Of a stretch of 64,000 bases of DNA, positions 45,528 to 55,190 are shown one piece after another. Made by a program: the position numbers and the translations under genes. Under the pieces are notes generated by a model that saw only the letters and a program-made list of their open reading frames with translations, was not told where the DNA came from and did not search any database. The DNA is from Dialister micraerophilus DSM 19965 (GTDB lineage: Bacteria > Bacillota > Negativicutes > Veillonellales > Dialisteraceae). The stretch covers positions 665,570-729,569 of the forward strand of contig NZ_GL878519.1 of assembly GCF_000194985.1 (NCBI RefSeq). The letters are read 5' to 3'. Position 1 is the first letter of the stretch. Every line of letters starts with the position of its first letter.

Positions 45528-46970
45528 ATGAATATAGAAATGCTTTTCTTCATGCTTGCAAGACTTCTTTTTGCAAGCGGACTTGCACTCATCCCCTCAC
45601 TCATGCTTGCATTTTTCTACAACGAACCTTCAACTCCTTACTTTATAACAATAGGTATATCACTGCTTTTATTTCTTTTCTTCTACAAAAACGGACGTGA
45701 AAGCGTAGAAATATCAACACGTGAAGGCATAGCAATCACATCGTTAGGTTGGATAGTAATCTCACTTTTATATGCAATACCCTACACATTCTTTTCAATT
45801 TCCTTCCTGGACAGTTTAGTCGAAAGTGTATCGGGACTTACCGGAACCGGAGCCACCATAATAAACAACGTGGAAGCAATGCCTCAAAGTCTGCTCTTCT
45901 TTCGCAGCATGACACACTGGATAGGCGGACTGGGAATAATAGTATTCTTTATTGCACTGTTTCCCCAATTCCAAAAAGGAACGGCACGAATGCTCTACAC
46001 CGAAAGCAGCGGCCCCGTATCATCAACAGCAATGCCCCGCATAAAAGAAATGACAAAAGCGCTCTTCATCGTATACACGATAGCAACCTTACTTTCAACG
46101 GCAGTATACATGGTACTCGGACTGGATTTCCTTACCGCACTGAACCACGCATTCTCCGCAACGTCAACCGGAGGATTTTCAACAAAAAATGGAAGCATAG
46201 CGGATTTCAAAAATCCGATACTCGAAACCGCCATAGCGATATTTATGGCAATCTCGGCAATAAACTTCAGCGTATACGTAATAGCATGGAAAAAAGGCTG
46301 GAAAACAATATTCAAAGATACGGAATTCAAAGGATACTTAGCAATGCTCGCATTCGGAACACTTATAATGGCAATAAACCTCAATACGCAAGCGGACGTA
46401 CCCTTCATGCAAGCACTTCACGACACATTCTTCACAGCATCATCACTATCCTCTACAACGGGATTTGTAACGGTAGACTTCGACACATGGCCGACATTCT
46501 CGAAATGGATATGCCTCATGCTCATGTTTGTAGGGGGAAGCGGAGGATCCACCTCGGGAGGCTTTAAAATAATACGACTTATAATACTCTTGAAAGGCGT
46601 ATACTCACTTATAAGATACAAACTCAATCCGAAATTCACAATGCACCTACATACAGATACGGAAAACTACGACAACACCGTACTCTTGAACGTATTCAGA
46701 TACTTCTTCGTATACTCGGTATTATGCGTAATATTTACACTCATATTCCTCTTTGACGGAGTAGCGACACCGGATGCACTGGGACTTTCAATAACGACAA
46801 TGAGCGGCACGGGACCGGCATTCGGACAATTCGGTCCGACAATGAACTATGCAGCACTTCCGACACTGAGCAAAATATCGGTATGCTTCTCAATGCTTTT
46901 AGGAAGACTCGAAGCATTACCGCTCATAATACTCTTCTATCCGACATTCTGGAGAAAAAGCGGATGGTAA
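45528..46970 (+). CDS. trkH: Trk potassium channel subunit TrkH
   Basis: The 480-residue membrane protein has the TrkH/KtrB layout. The four filters read LTGTGATI, TSTGGFST, LSSTTGFVT and MSGTGPAF, close to the canonical forms. HWIGGLGIIVF is also conserved. It should import K+ with TrkA. It starts ten bases after the divergent TrkH gene, behind AAGGAGGG. Composition of this gene is strongly A/C-rich on the coding strand, while trkA at the start of the same operon is G/T-rich. A terminator follows. Confidence 0.93.
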   Translation: MNIEMLFFMLARLLFASGLALIPSLMLAFFYNEPSTPYFITIGISLLLFLFFYKNGRESVEISTREGIAITSLGWIVISLLYAIPYTFFSISFLDSLVESVSGLTGTGATIINNVEAMPQSLLFFRSMTHWIGGLGIIVFFIALFPQFQKGTARMLYTESSGPVSSTAMPRIKEMTKALFIVYTIATLLSTAVYMVLGLDFLTALNHAFSATSTGGFSTKNGSIADFKNPILETAIAIFMAISAINFSVYVIAWKKGWKTIFKDTEFKGYLAMLAFGTLIMAINLNTQADVPFMQALHDTFFTASSLSSTTGFVTVDFDTWPTFSKWICLMLMFVGGSGGSTSGGFKIIRLIILLKGVYSLIRYKLNPKFTMHLHTDTENYDNTVLLNVFRYFFVYSVLCVIFTLIFLFDGVATPDALGLSITTMSGTGPAFGQFGPTMNYAALPTLSKISVCFSMLLGRLEALPLIILFYPTFWRKSGW

Positions 46971-46976
46971 ACAAAA

Positions 46977-47010
46977 ATTCTCTCGCTTAGCAACTGAAGC
47001 AAGAGAATTT
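46977..47010 (+). terminator. trk operon terminator
   Basis: AATTCTCT and AGAGAATT arms with an inner GCTT/AAGC stem are followed by TTTTTT, just past the trkH stop. Confidence 0.8.
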
Positions 47011-47075
47011 TTTGTAAAATACAGATTAAATATATATTATATAATCAATACTGAAATAAATATAAGAGGTTTAAA

Positions 47076-49073
47076 ATGTTTGAAAATTTCTACATCGGCT
47101 CGCAACAAGACTTAAAATTGATAATTATTCCTGCGATTATATGCACATTACTTCGTATAGCATTTATAAAAATATACGGAGATAAAAGCATTCCGGAATA
47201 CGACAAAAAATACAAAACATCATTATGGTTCGGATTTCTTTGGGGACTGGATTTCAATGCCTATGTATACCTTATATCACTCCTTCTCATAAGTTTACCG
47301 GCATCTTTTATTTCCTTTTACCATGATATAAGCGACCTTGTACGTATACTCTGGGTAGTCGGATACTCAATTGCACTATATATTGTTTTCATGGGAAAAA
47401 TTATATTTTACGGAGAATTTCGCGATATATTCAATCAAACAATGCTACTTGGAAAAAATGCCGACAAAGGTAACTTCGCAGACATATTTTTCAATCAATA
47501 CCATGGAATATGGATACTTCTCGGACTTATACCCTACATAGGAATAACCGCCATATCGACATGGATACTACTCCAAACTCCGACAATTCCATATCCTGAA
47601 ATCGAACAAAACATAGCGGCATACATATTCAATACATTTATATTCATTTTACTTGTATTACTCTTTTACTTCATACGTTACGGCGGACACCTTTCACACC
47701 TTTTCAAACCGTCAAGAAACAATATGCCGACCATACTGAAAAATGATATATTTTTCTCAAAAGCGGTAATTGACGACTTTATAGCAATAGAACTCGTTTT
47801 CAAACAACAAGAACAAAAAATACTTAAACACACCGAAAAAGAATCTGCAGAAATTTTAAAACCTCTTATAAATATAAAAGAAAACGGAAAAGACATCTGG
47901 AAACCGTTCTTACGCAAAGCTCAAGGAGCAAGAATACGCAAACCGAAACATATTTACCTTATAATCGGAGAAAGTTACGGACAAGCACCGTTTGAAGAAA
48001 AATACTCAAAACTTCACATAGTTGACGAAGGTAAAAAATTCCGTTCATCAAAAAATACAATAACAATATCCAACTTCCTTGCAGCCGGTATGATTTCACA
48101 ACCGTCCCTTGCAAGTATTTTCTCCGGAATTTTTGATGCAAACTTCGAAATAAATGAAATGCCTTCATTCCAACAAAAACAAGTACCCACCGCATTTGCC
48201 GCTCAAATGAAAAAACTCGGATACACCACAGCTTATTGGTACGGCGGAAATACAGCATGGGCAAGCTTGGGCAGATTCGGAAAAGCACAAGGATTCGACA
48301 TGAGAATCGGAGCGGTAGAATACTGCGACAAAAACGCACCAACAACATGGCTCGGTATCTATGACCATCTCTTCTTTGAAGGTTTGTACAAAGAAATACT
48401 CAAAATCGACAAAGAAACACCGATGTTCCACTTGATATATACCACATCCAATCATCCGCCATACACTATCCCCGTACAAAAATACGGATTCAAACCTGAC
48501 GAAATATTAAAAGAAACAACCGACGACATAAAGAAAAACAAAAAACTTGTAAACAACTTGGGAATGTATTGGTATGCGGACTACTACATGTGCGACTTCA
48601 TAAAAAAAGTACAAAAACTCGATCCGGACAGTTTAATAATAGTAACGGGAGATCACCCGAGACTTATAATTCCTTTCAACACGGAAATGTACCCTCAAAA
48701 AGAACCCACAGTACATGAAAAATACGGTACATCATTTTCAATGCACCATACGGACCTTGAAAAAGAAATGTTCCCGCAATTGAATATTGCCGGACATATG
48801 AACATAATGCCTACAGTAATAGAAGCAATAGCACCTAAAGACTTCGAATACTACTCGATTATGCCTTCACTCTTTACACCGATAGAAAAAGTTGTAACCC
48901 CGTTCCACTGGTTAAATCAGAAAATGATAGGTTACTACGGAGATGAAACGGCACAAAATTTGAACGGAAAAAACAATGAAACAAAACAAGGAATAAAAGA
49001 ATTCACAGACGAAAGAGCTGCATGGTGCGAACTTACGGCATGGATAATAAAACATCCGGAAGTTTTAATATAA
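47076..49073 (+). CDS. LTA-synthase-like sulfatase-fold membrane transferase
   Basis: The protein is 665 residues. The first 200 residues hold five membrane helices, and a charged linker follows. From about residue 300 there is a sulfatase-type catalytic domain: IYLIIGESYGQAPF, a candidate Thr/Ser nucleophile region MISQPSLASIFSGIFD, YGGNTAWASLGRF and VTGDHPR. Such enzymes transfer phosphoglycerol or phosphoethanolamine onto surface glycans. In a diderm host the acceptor is more likely LPS or capsule than lipoteichoic acid. It overlaps no neighbour; GT9 and GT2 genes follow directly, suggesting an envelope-glycan operon. Confidence 0.8.
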   Translation: MFENFYIGSQQDLKLIIIPAIICTLLRIAFIKIYGDKSIPEYDKKYKTSLWFGFLWGLDFNAYVYLISLLLISLPASFISFYHDISDLVRILWVVGYSIALYIVFMGKIIFYGEFRDIFNQTMLLGKNADKGNFADIFFNQYHGIWILLGLIPYIGITAISTWILLQTPTIPYPEIEQNIAAYIFNTFIFILLVLLFYFIRYGGHLSHLFKPSRNNMPTILKNDIFFSKAVIDDFIAIELVFKQQEQKILKHTEKESAEILKPLINIKENGKDIWKPFLRKAQGARIRKPKHIYLIIGESYGQAPFEEKYSKLHIVDEGKKFRSSKNTITISNFLAAGMISQPSLASIFSGIFDANFEINEMPSFQQKQVPTAFAAQMKKLGYTTAYWYGGNTAWASLGRFGKAQGFDMRIGAVEYCDKNAPTTWLGIYDHLFFEGLYKEILKIDKETPMFHLIYTTSNHPPYTIPVQKYGFKPDEILKETTDDIKKNKKLVNNLGMYWYADYYMCDFIKKVQKLDPDSLIIVTGDHPRLIIPFNTEMYPQKEPTVHEKYGTSFSMHHTDLEKEMFPQLNIAGHMNIMPTVIEAIAPKDFEYYSIMPSLFTPIEKVVTPFHWLNQKMIGYYGDETAQNLNGKNNETKQGIKEFTDERAAWCELTAWIIKHPEVLI

Positions 49074-49084
49074 ACGGAGATACT

Positions 49085-50071
49085 ATGAAATATTTTTTAA
49101 TTTATTCCGTTGCCTACTTCGGAGACACCTTAATGACAAACAGTCTATGTCTAAATCTGAAAAAAATTTATCCGAATTGTTATATTGTTTATATTGTAAA
49201 CAAGAACTTTTACGATGTTGCTATTAATTTAGAAGGTGTAAATGAAGTTTGGATTTATGACAAACATGGAGAACATAAAGGTTTAAACGGTATATTTTCA
49301 TTTATAAAAAAATACAAAGGTAAATATAAATTTGATTCGGCTTTCGTTACTTTTGCACCCTTAAGAGGTGTATTAATATCAAAAATTTTGGGAGCTGAAA
49401 AAATTTATACAGAATATAAATCAACAATATGTCGTCCATTTATATCAAATAAAAACACAAACTTTAAAAACTATATTCACATACAAGACAGAATTGCTTA
49501 CTTGGGAGAACTATACTCAAAAAAGCCTTTTGAAATTTTAAAAATTAAATATAATATACCGAAAAATGCAATTCAATATGTAGATGAAAATTTATTGTTT
49601 AACATAAAAAAACCTTTTGTAATTTTAAATCCTATTACAAAAAATAAAATAAAAGATTTCAAAAAAGAATTAATTACAGATTTAGTAACTCTTATAGATA
49701 AAGACGGATATATACCAATAATGACGGGCATCGGACAAGAATCAAACGATTATTATAATTCACTACCCGAACTCACAAAAAACAAACTTTTAAATTTCAG
49801 CAATAAAACTACAATACCTCAACTAGCCGCATTACTTAAACGTTCATCTCTACTTATAAGTGCAGATACGGGAACAGCACATTTAGCACTTGCAACAAAT
49901 ACCCCTTTAATAGATATTTTTTATAGAAATGAAGAATTCCGTTTAAAACGATGGGCACCCAAATCTATTTACAATGCAAAATCCGTTACTCATAAAAAAG
50001 CTTTAGATTCAATATATATATGGGAAAAAGGAAAAGAAATAATAAAAAGGAGATTTTATGAAAATTTATAA
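49085..50071 (+). CDS. Glycosyltransferase family 9 (heptosyltransferase-like)
   Basis: The protein has 328 residues from ATG 49085, behind GGAGA; the open frame from 49022 lies inside the previous gene. The N-terminal SVAYFGDTLMTNSL, LNPITKN in the middle and SADTGTAHLALATNTPLID near residue 260 are GT9 hallmarks of LPS heptosyltransferases (ADP-sugar donors). It shares an overlap of 14 bases with the following GT2. AT content is higher than in the trk genes, a common trait of variable surface-glycan clusters. Confidence 0.88.
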   Translation: MKYFLIYSVAYFGDTLMTNSLCLNLKKIYPNCYIVYIVNKNFYDVAINLEGVNEVWIYDKHGEHKGLNGIFSFIKKYKGKYKFDSAFVTFAPLRGVLISKILGAEKIYTEYKSTICRPFISNKNTNFKNYIHIQDRIAYLGELYSKKPFEILKIKYNIPKNAIQYVDENLLFNIKKPFVILNPITKNKIKDFKKELITDLVTLIDKDGYIPIMTGIGQESNDYYNSLPELTKNKLLNFSNKTTIPQLAALLKRSSLLISADTGTAHLALATNTPLIDIFYRNEEFRLKRWAPKSIYNAKSVTHKKALDSIYIWEKGKEIIKRRFYENL

Positions 50072-51092
50072 TCCTTTAATATCGGTAATTATTCCGATTT
50101 ACATGGCTGAAAACTTTTTACATCGTTGTGTAGACAGTGTAATAAATCAAACATATAAAAATTTGGAAATAATTCTTATAAATGACGGTTCAAAAGATAA
50201 AAGCGGAATTATTTGCGATGAGTACGCAAAAAAAGATACTCGTATAAAAGTTATTCATCAAGAAAATCAAGGTGTAAGTGCAGCCAGAAATAAAGGATTG
50301 GATATTGCAAAAGGAGAGTTTATTTATTTTCTCGACTCGGACGATTATATATCATTAAATGCTTTTGAAAAATTAATAAATGTACAAAAAGAAGAAAATT
50401 ACGATATTGTAGCTTCAGGACATTATTCGGTTCATGGTAACAAGTATATTGTAAAATCAAAAAATTGGGAGAAAAAGAGTACTGATTTTGAAATTATACG
50501 TAAAAAAATTTTATTAAATAAATATCCGAATTTTTGTGCAGGTAAATTGTTTCGGAAAAAATTATGGAATAATTTACGTTTTCCGATAGGAATAATTTCA
50601 GAAGATATGTATGCTTGTGCAAGATTTTTTATGATTGCAAAAAGTGCTTGCGTTATTTCAGACCCTTTATATTTTTACACTGCAGAAAATGTAAACAGTC
50701 TTGCAAACGGAGCAAATATTTCTTCATTGGTAAATTCAAAATACGGTAATTTCTTTGCATGGAAAGACAGAGAAAATTTAGCTCAAAAATATATGCCTTC
50801 ATTTTTAAAAATTTGTCGTAATTCCGTTACAATAAACGCAGTTCGTGCATTAATCATGAATTACCATACACATATAATTGAACAAAAGAAATGTGACGAA
50901 ATGATAACTTATTTAAAAGAAAATAAAGATGTAAAATTACCTTTTGCAAAAAATTTTCAAAGAAATATCATTTTAAATAATAATAAAATTTGTTTAAATT
51001 TTTTGGTTTTTTTAATAAATATGTTTTACTTTTCAGAACTTTTTTACGTAGAAAGAAGTTTGAACGTATCAATAAAAAATAAAACTTTATAA
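50058..51092 (+). CDS. Glycosyltransferase family 2
   Basis: The 344-residue protein has a GT-A domain in its first 220 residues: SVIIPIYMAENFLHRCVDS, INDGSKDKSG, the nucleotide loop GVSAARNKGLD and the metal motif LDSDDY. A C-terminal region of unknown role follows. It would add a sugar from a nucleotide donor to a surface glycan. It is last in the sulfatase-GT9-GT2 unit and is followed by a terminator. The AT-rich composition suggests exchange with other strains. Confidence 0.88.
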   Translation: MKIYNPLISVIIPIYMAENFLHRCVDSVINQTYKNLEIILINDGSKDKSGIICDEYAKKDTRIKVIHQENQGVSAARNKGLDIAKGEFIYFLDSDDYISLNAFEKLINVQKEENYDIVASGHYSVHGNKYIVKSKNWEKKSTDFEIIRKKILLNKYPNFCAGKLFRKKLWNNLRFPIGIISEDMYACARFFMIAKSACVISDPLYFYTAENVNSLANGANISSLVNSKYGNFFAWKDRENLAQKYMPSFLKICRNSVTINAVRALIMNYHTHIIEQKKCDEMITYLKENKDVKLPFAKNFQRNIILNNNKICLNFLVFLINMFYFSELFYVERSLNVSIKNKTL

Positions 51093-51100
51093 GTCATGCA

Positions 51101-51127
51101 AAAAGAGCCTTTCGGCTCTTTTTTTTA
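51101..51127 (+). terminator. Envelope-glycan operon terminator
   Basis: AAAAGAGCC pairs with GGCTCTTTT around TTTC and is followed by T, directly past the GT2 stop. Confidence 0.85.
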
Positions 51128-51134
51128 CTTTTTT

Positions 51135-51983
51135 TTATATTGTCGTTGCTTTTTGTATGAATTTGAATTTTTTTGTTTCTTTCAATTTTTTCATTATTTT
51201 TTCTTGTTCTTCTTTTTCGCATATTATGAAGAATGCGGATCCCGATCCCGACATTTGAACTGTTTCCGATATTTTTTTCAGTTCTGTTTTTATTTCTTTC
51301 AGTTCTTTGTTTTTTTCAAAGAGTGCTTTTTCGAAGTCGTTGTATATTTTTTCTTTCAGTTTTTTTATATTTCTTTCTTCTATTGCTTGTATTACCGTTT
51401 CGTTTTTATTTATGTTTCTTTTTCCGCTTTTGTCGATTTCTTCGTATGCTTCTTTTGTGCTTATTGTAGTTTCGCTTTGTACTATTATGAGGGGTATATT
51501 TTCATATTTTTTTATTTGTTTTATTTTTTCTCCTATACCTCTGCATCTTGCACTTCCTTCATAGATACAGAAGGGTATATCGGCTCCATATTTTACACCT
51601 ATTTCACATAGTTCTTCTTTTGTGAGGTTTGCTTTTGTAAGTTTGTTCAGTCCTCTAAGTACTGCCGCCGCATCTGCCGATCCTCCTCCGAGTCCTGCTT
51701 GTGCGGGTATTCTTTTGTATAGTTTCATGTGTACTTGCGGTTTTTCTTTTATTTTTTTATAAAATTCTTCCGCCGTTTTCCACATGAGGTTTTCTTCTTT
51801 TTCGGGTGCTTTTCCTTCTTCTACGGTAAGTTTCAAGTTTTCACTTTTTTCGAGTGTTATCGTGTCATGTAGGTCTATTGAGTGCATTATCGTGTCTATT
51901 TCATGGTATCCGTCTTTGCGTTTTTTTCCTACCGTCAGTGTAAGATTTATTTTTGCATGTGCTTTTTCTGTTATTTTTTCCAT
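51135..51983 (-). CDS. ispE: 4-diphosphocytidyl-2-C-methyl-D-erythritol kinase
   Basis: The GHMP-family kinase of the MEP isoprenoid route has 282 residues from ATG 51983; an earlier ATG at 52040 would overlap the clc stop and has no better ribosome site. AKINLTLTVGKKRKDGYHEI at the start, the ATP loop AGLGGGSADAAAVLRGL near residue 92 and VQMSGSGSAFF near the end are diagnostic. It starts 14 bp after the clc stop, so it is probably cotranscribed. With the DXS-like gene at 30.4 kb it shows that the MEP route is present. Confidence 0.93.
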   Translation of the reverse strand: MEKITEKAHAKINLTLTVGKKRKDGYHEIDTIMHSIDLHDTITLEKSENLKLTVEEGKAPEKEENLMWKTAEEFYKKIKEKPQVHMKLYKRIPAQAGLGGGSADAAAVLRGLNKLTKANLTKEELCEIGVKYGADIPFCIYEGSARCRGIGEKIKQIKKYENIPLIIVQSETTISTKEAYEEIDKSGKRNINKNETVIQAIEERNIKKLKEKIYNDFEKALFEKNKELKEIKTELKKISETVQMSGSGSAFFIICEKEEQEKIMKKLKETKKFKFIQKATTI

Positions 51984-51997
51984 TTTTCTATTATGTT

Positions 51998-53542
51998 TTA
52001 AAAAATTTCTTTGTTTCTTTGAGTGCTTTTTTTCGGACATGATACCGATAGCGAGTCTCCTACTTGCAGTGTCGTATTTGCGTCCGGTACTATGTGTGCT
52101 CCGAGTCTTTCTATGCTTACTATGAGTATGTGTTGAGGTATACCGAGTTCTTTGAGTTTTTTACCTGTTTTTGTGCTTGTGACCGGTATTTTCGTTTCAA
52201 AGAATGTTTGTTCAAGTGATGTCGGTACTACTCCTTTTATCATTCTCCAAAGCAGCGAGTCGTATACGGGCGGTTCTTTCAAGAGTTCCGCTACAAGGTA
52301 GGATACTATTGTTACCGTTCCTATTGCGTATATGTTGTTGAAGCTGTTTGTCATTTCAAGTACGAGAAGTATCGAAAGCAATGGCGATCTGATTGTGGAC
52401 GCAAGTATTCCGCCCATTGCACATATTACTATTTGCGGAAGGTATTGCGGAAGGCTCATTCCGAGTGTAAGCATTATTTCTTGCATGAATGCTCCGGATG
52501 ATGCTCCTATAACGAGTATCGGAAGAAATATTCCTCCTTGTACTCCGCTGCCGAAACAGAATGATGTAAGAAAAATTTTTCCGCAGATTATCATAAAGAG
52601 GTACATTGCGGCATATCTGTGTTGTGCGAGCATTCCTACAAGCGAGTTTCCTCCGCCCAAAAGTTCATGGTATGAGTATCCTATTGCCGATACTGCTATA
52701 AATGTTATTACAAGTTTTATTGCATTGTGTATTTTTATTTTATTGTAGAGTGTTTTGTATCCAAGTAATACTTTATTGAATATTACTCCGACTATTCCTA
52801 CGAATACTCCTAAAAGCAGAAGGTGCCCGAAATAGTATAAGGGGAGTCCTTTCATTACGGAAAATCCCAGTGAGGGTTTAAGGTCGAATATTACACTTGT
52901 AACGAAGTTTGATACAAGTACCGCCGAAAATGTCGGTATTACAAGTTTAGGATAGAAACTTTTGTGTACTTCTTCAAATACGAATACAGCTCCCGATACA
53001 GGTGCCGAAAATGCCGCTGTAAGTCCTGCGGCGGCTCCTGCCGATATCAGAATTCTTTCTTCACGCAGTGTGGATTTGAATAATTTGGATACTCCTTTTC
53101 CTATCGCTCCGCCCAGTTGTACTGACGGTCCTTCACGTCCGAGTGAAAAACCGGCAAGTGCATTGAAAAGTCCTCCGAGGTATTTCGATACCGCTACCGG
53201 AACTGCACGCATGTCGAAAAGTCCCATCATTTCACCTTCGATTTGCGGTATTCCGGATCCTCCCGACATCGGTTCCCATTTCAAGAGAAAGTATGCAATT
53301 ATTCCTAAAAATGAAACGAGTATTATCCATAAAATTACAGATGTCACGTCTGTATAACTCATCAAATTTTCACGGAAACTATCCATGAATTGTATTCCGT
53401 ATCTGAATGTTGCTCCTCCGATACCTCCGAAAAGTCCTACAATTGCACCTTTCAAAACCATTTCTATAATTATCTTGGTATTTAAATGGTTGAACATATC
53501 ATTATTTTTGCTTGCAATTTTTCCGATTTTGCCGAAGTTCAA
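51998..53542 (-). CDS. ClC-family chloride channel/antiporter with TrkA-C domain
   Basis: The protein is 514 residues. The transmembrane domain shows the anion-filter motifs GSGIPQIEG, GREGPSVQLGG (gating Glu) and GSGVQGGIFLP. Residues 435-505 form a TrkA-C-like cytoplasmic domain (LKELGIPQHILIVSI...LQVGDSLSV). It most resembles Cl-/H+ exchangers; the GSGIP filter argues against the fluoride-specific branch. It is upstream of ispE on the same strand. Regulation by the C-terminal domain is likely but the ligand is unknown. Confidence 0.92.
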   Translation of the reverse strand: MNFGKIGKIASKNNDMFNHLNTKIIIEMVLKGAIVGLFGGIGGATFRYGIQFMDSFRENLMSYTDVTSVILWIILVSFLGIIAYFLLKWEPMSGGSGIPQIEGEMMGLFDMRAVPVAVSKYLGGLFNALAGFSLGREGPSVQLGGAIGKGVSKLFKSTLREERILISAGAAAGLTAAFSAPVSGAVFVFEEVHKSFYPKLVIPTFSAVLVSNFVTSVIFDLKPSLGFSVMKGLPLYYFGHLLLLGVFVGIVGVIFNKVLLGYKTLYNKIKIHNAIKLVITFIAVSAIGYSYHELLGGGNSLVGMLAQHRYAAMYLFMIICGKIFLTSFCFGSGVQGGIFLPILVIGASSGAFMQEIMLTLGMSLPQYLPQIVICAMGGILASTIRSPLLSILLVLEMTNSFNNIYAIGTVTIVSYLVAELLKEPPVYDSLLWRMIKGVVPTSLEQTFFETKIPVTSTKTGKKLKELGIPQHILIVSIERLGAHIVPDANTTLQVGDSLSVSCPKKSTQRNKEIF

Positions 53543-53690
53543 GGTTTCACCTCTTTTATTAATACTTCTTCATAAAACACTTTTTATTTTACCATATGGA
53601 TATATTACATACATAATACATAAAGAAGATTTTTTATTTTAAACGTTGTATAATATAGGTTGCTTAAATTTTTTATTTTCAGGAGGATTT

Positions 53691-54716
53691 ATGCCTACTC
53701 GATCAAAAAAAATTAAAACATTTGATAAAAAAAGTTTTTTTATACAGTTTTTAGTGACTTTAATAGGTACTTTTGTCTATGCAATCGGTTTGAATACGTT
53801 TATGTTACCACATAAATTTTTGTCAGGCGGTTTTACCGGTATTGCAATGATTTTGTACTATCTTACAGGTTTTCCTATCGGTCTTACTAATTTACTTGCA
53901 AATATACCTTTGCTTTTTTTATCTTACAGGTACATGGGTAAAAGGTACACGCTCTTTGCAATTATAAGTACAGTTCTTTGTTCAGGTTTTTTGGATCTTA
54001 CGGTTTCACTTTCAAAAATTGTTCCTGTTCATACTCCTATAGTTTCGGCAATTGCAGGTGCTTTTATTATAGGTTCGTCCATGGGTCTTCTTTATCGTTA
54101 CGGAAGTTCTACAGGCGGACTTGATATTATCGGTGCAATGATAAAAAAATATTACAATATAGAAATAGGAAATGTTGTTTTATGTATAAATATTTTGATA
54201 ATTTTATCGAGCATGTTCATATTTCAAATCGAACCGGCGGTATGCACTCTCATTGCAATGTACTTGAATGCAATGTTTGCAAATCGTGTTGTTTTAGGTT
54301 TTGCAAAACGCAAAGCGGCATTTATAGTTTCAGATTATCCTCTTGAAGTTTCAGATACTATTTTGAGAAATATCCATCACGGTGCAACCCTTCTTTACGG
54401 TCAAGGTACGTTCAGCGGACGTGAAAAGCAAATCGTTTTTTCAATTATTTCCTTGACACAGATAAGCAAATTACGTAAATTAGTGGAAGATGTGGATAAA
54501 AACGCATTTATTTTCATAATTGATGCGACAGATGTTATAGGTAAAGGTTTTACCGCTCCGAATTTCTTGAAAACAGGAAGATTAATCCCTTCGAAACGAT
54601 ATTTCATAGATGAAGAAGGAGAAATGGTCGCAACTGATTCATGGGAAAATGTTCTTCACGATGAAGCAGTTCATTATAAATTTTTAAAAAATAACGAAAA
54701 ATCTAAAAAGGATTAA
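53691..54716 (+). CDS. YitT family membrane protein (DUF161/DUF2179)
   Basis: The protein has 341 residues from ATG 53691, after AGGAGG; the longer frame from 53646 covers the -10 TATAAT. Five or six helices hold two DUF161 repeats (GLNTFMLPHKFLSGGFTGIA and GSSMGLLYRYGSSTGGLDII). A DUF2179 domain follows from about residue 225 (GATLLYGQGTFSG...IFIIDATDVIGKGF). Function in the family is not settled. It stands divergently from clc and just ahead of an exported protein gene. Confidence 0.88.
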   Translation: MPTRSKKIKTFDKKSFFIQFLVTLIGTFVYAIGLNTFMLPHKFLSGGFTGIAMILYYLTGFPIGLTNLLANIPLLFLSYRYMGKRYTLFAIISTVLCSGFLDLTVSLSKIVPVHTPIVSAIAGAFIIGSSMGLLYRYGSSTGGLDIIGAMIKKYYNIEIGNVVLCINILIILSSMFIFQIEPAVCTLIAMYLNAMFANRVVLGFAKRKAAFIVSDYPLEVSDTILRNIHHGATLLYGQGTFSGREKQIVFSIISLTQISKLRKLVEDVDKNAFIFIIDATDVIGKGFTAPNFLKTGRLIPSKRYFIDEEGEMVATDSWENVLHDEAVHYKFLKNNEKSKKD

Positions 54717-54719
54717 ATC

Positions 54720-55190
54720 ATGAACAAATATACAAAAATATTTTTTTGTTTACTCGCACTTACAACAATTCCTTTTACATTGAAAGCCGGAAATATAAAT
54801 ATTTCAAAGGAAATGACATACACATCGAAAAAAATTTCCGATGTAAGTACGGATCGTGAAACTTCCACTTTCATAATGAAAGACGATATGGATAAACTTA
54901 CACAATTCGACATGGAACGTGTTGGAAATAAAATGACGATAAATATCCATCAAAACGGTGTAAGTGTATGGAAAAAAACTTACAATGTAAGTAACGGAGA
55001 TTTTCGTGTTTCAAAAAAAATAAACAATGATAAAACATCTTTTTTGATTATAGTAGGGCAGTACGCTTTGTATATCGAAGAGGGCGATGATGAAAATCAT
55101 TGGAAAATTGTTGAAACCGATGCAAGTCATGTAGATAAAAATTCTGTAGATTTTCAAAATTTGAAGTTTGAAGATATGGAGATTAAATGA
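54720..55190 (+). CDS. Hypothetical exported protein
   Basis: The 156-residue protein has a signal peptide (KIFFCLLALTTIPFTLKAG) and a lysine/aspartate-rich mature part, with strand-like segments such as FLIIVGQYALYIEE. No family was recognised. It lies 3 bp after the yitT-type gene, and its last bases overlap the next start (low-molecular-weight phosphatase), so the three are probably one transcript. A periplasmic role is likely. Confidence 0.6.
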   Translation: MNKYTKIFFCLLALTTIPFTLKAGNINISKEMTYTSKKISDVSTDRETSTFIMKDDMDKLTQFDMERVGNKMTINIHQNGVSVWKKTYNVSNGDFRVSKKINNDKTSFLIIVGQYALYIEEGDDENHWKIVETDASHVDKNSVDFQNLKFEDMEIK

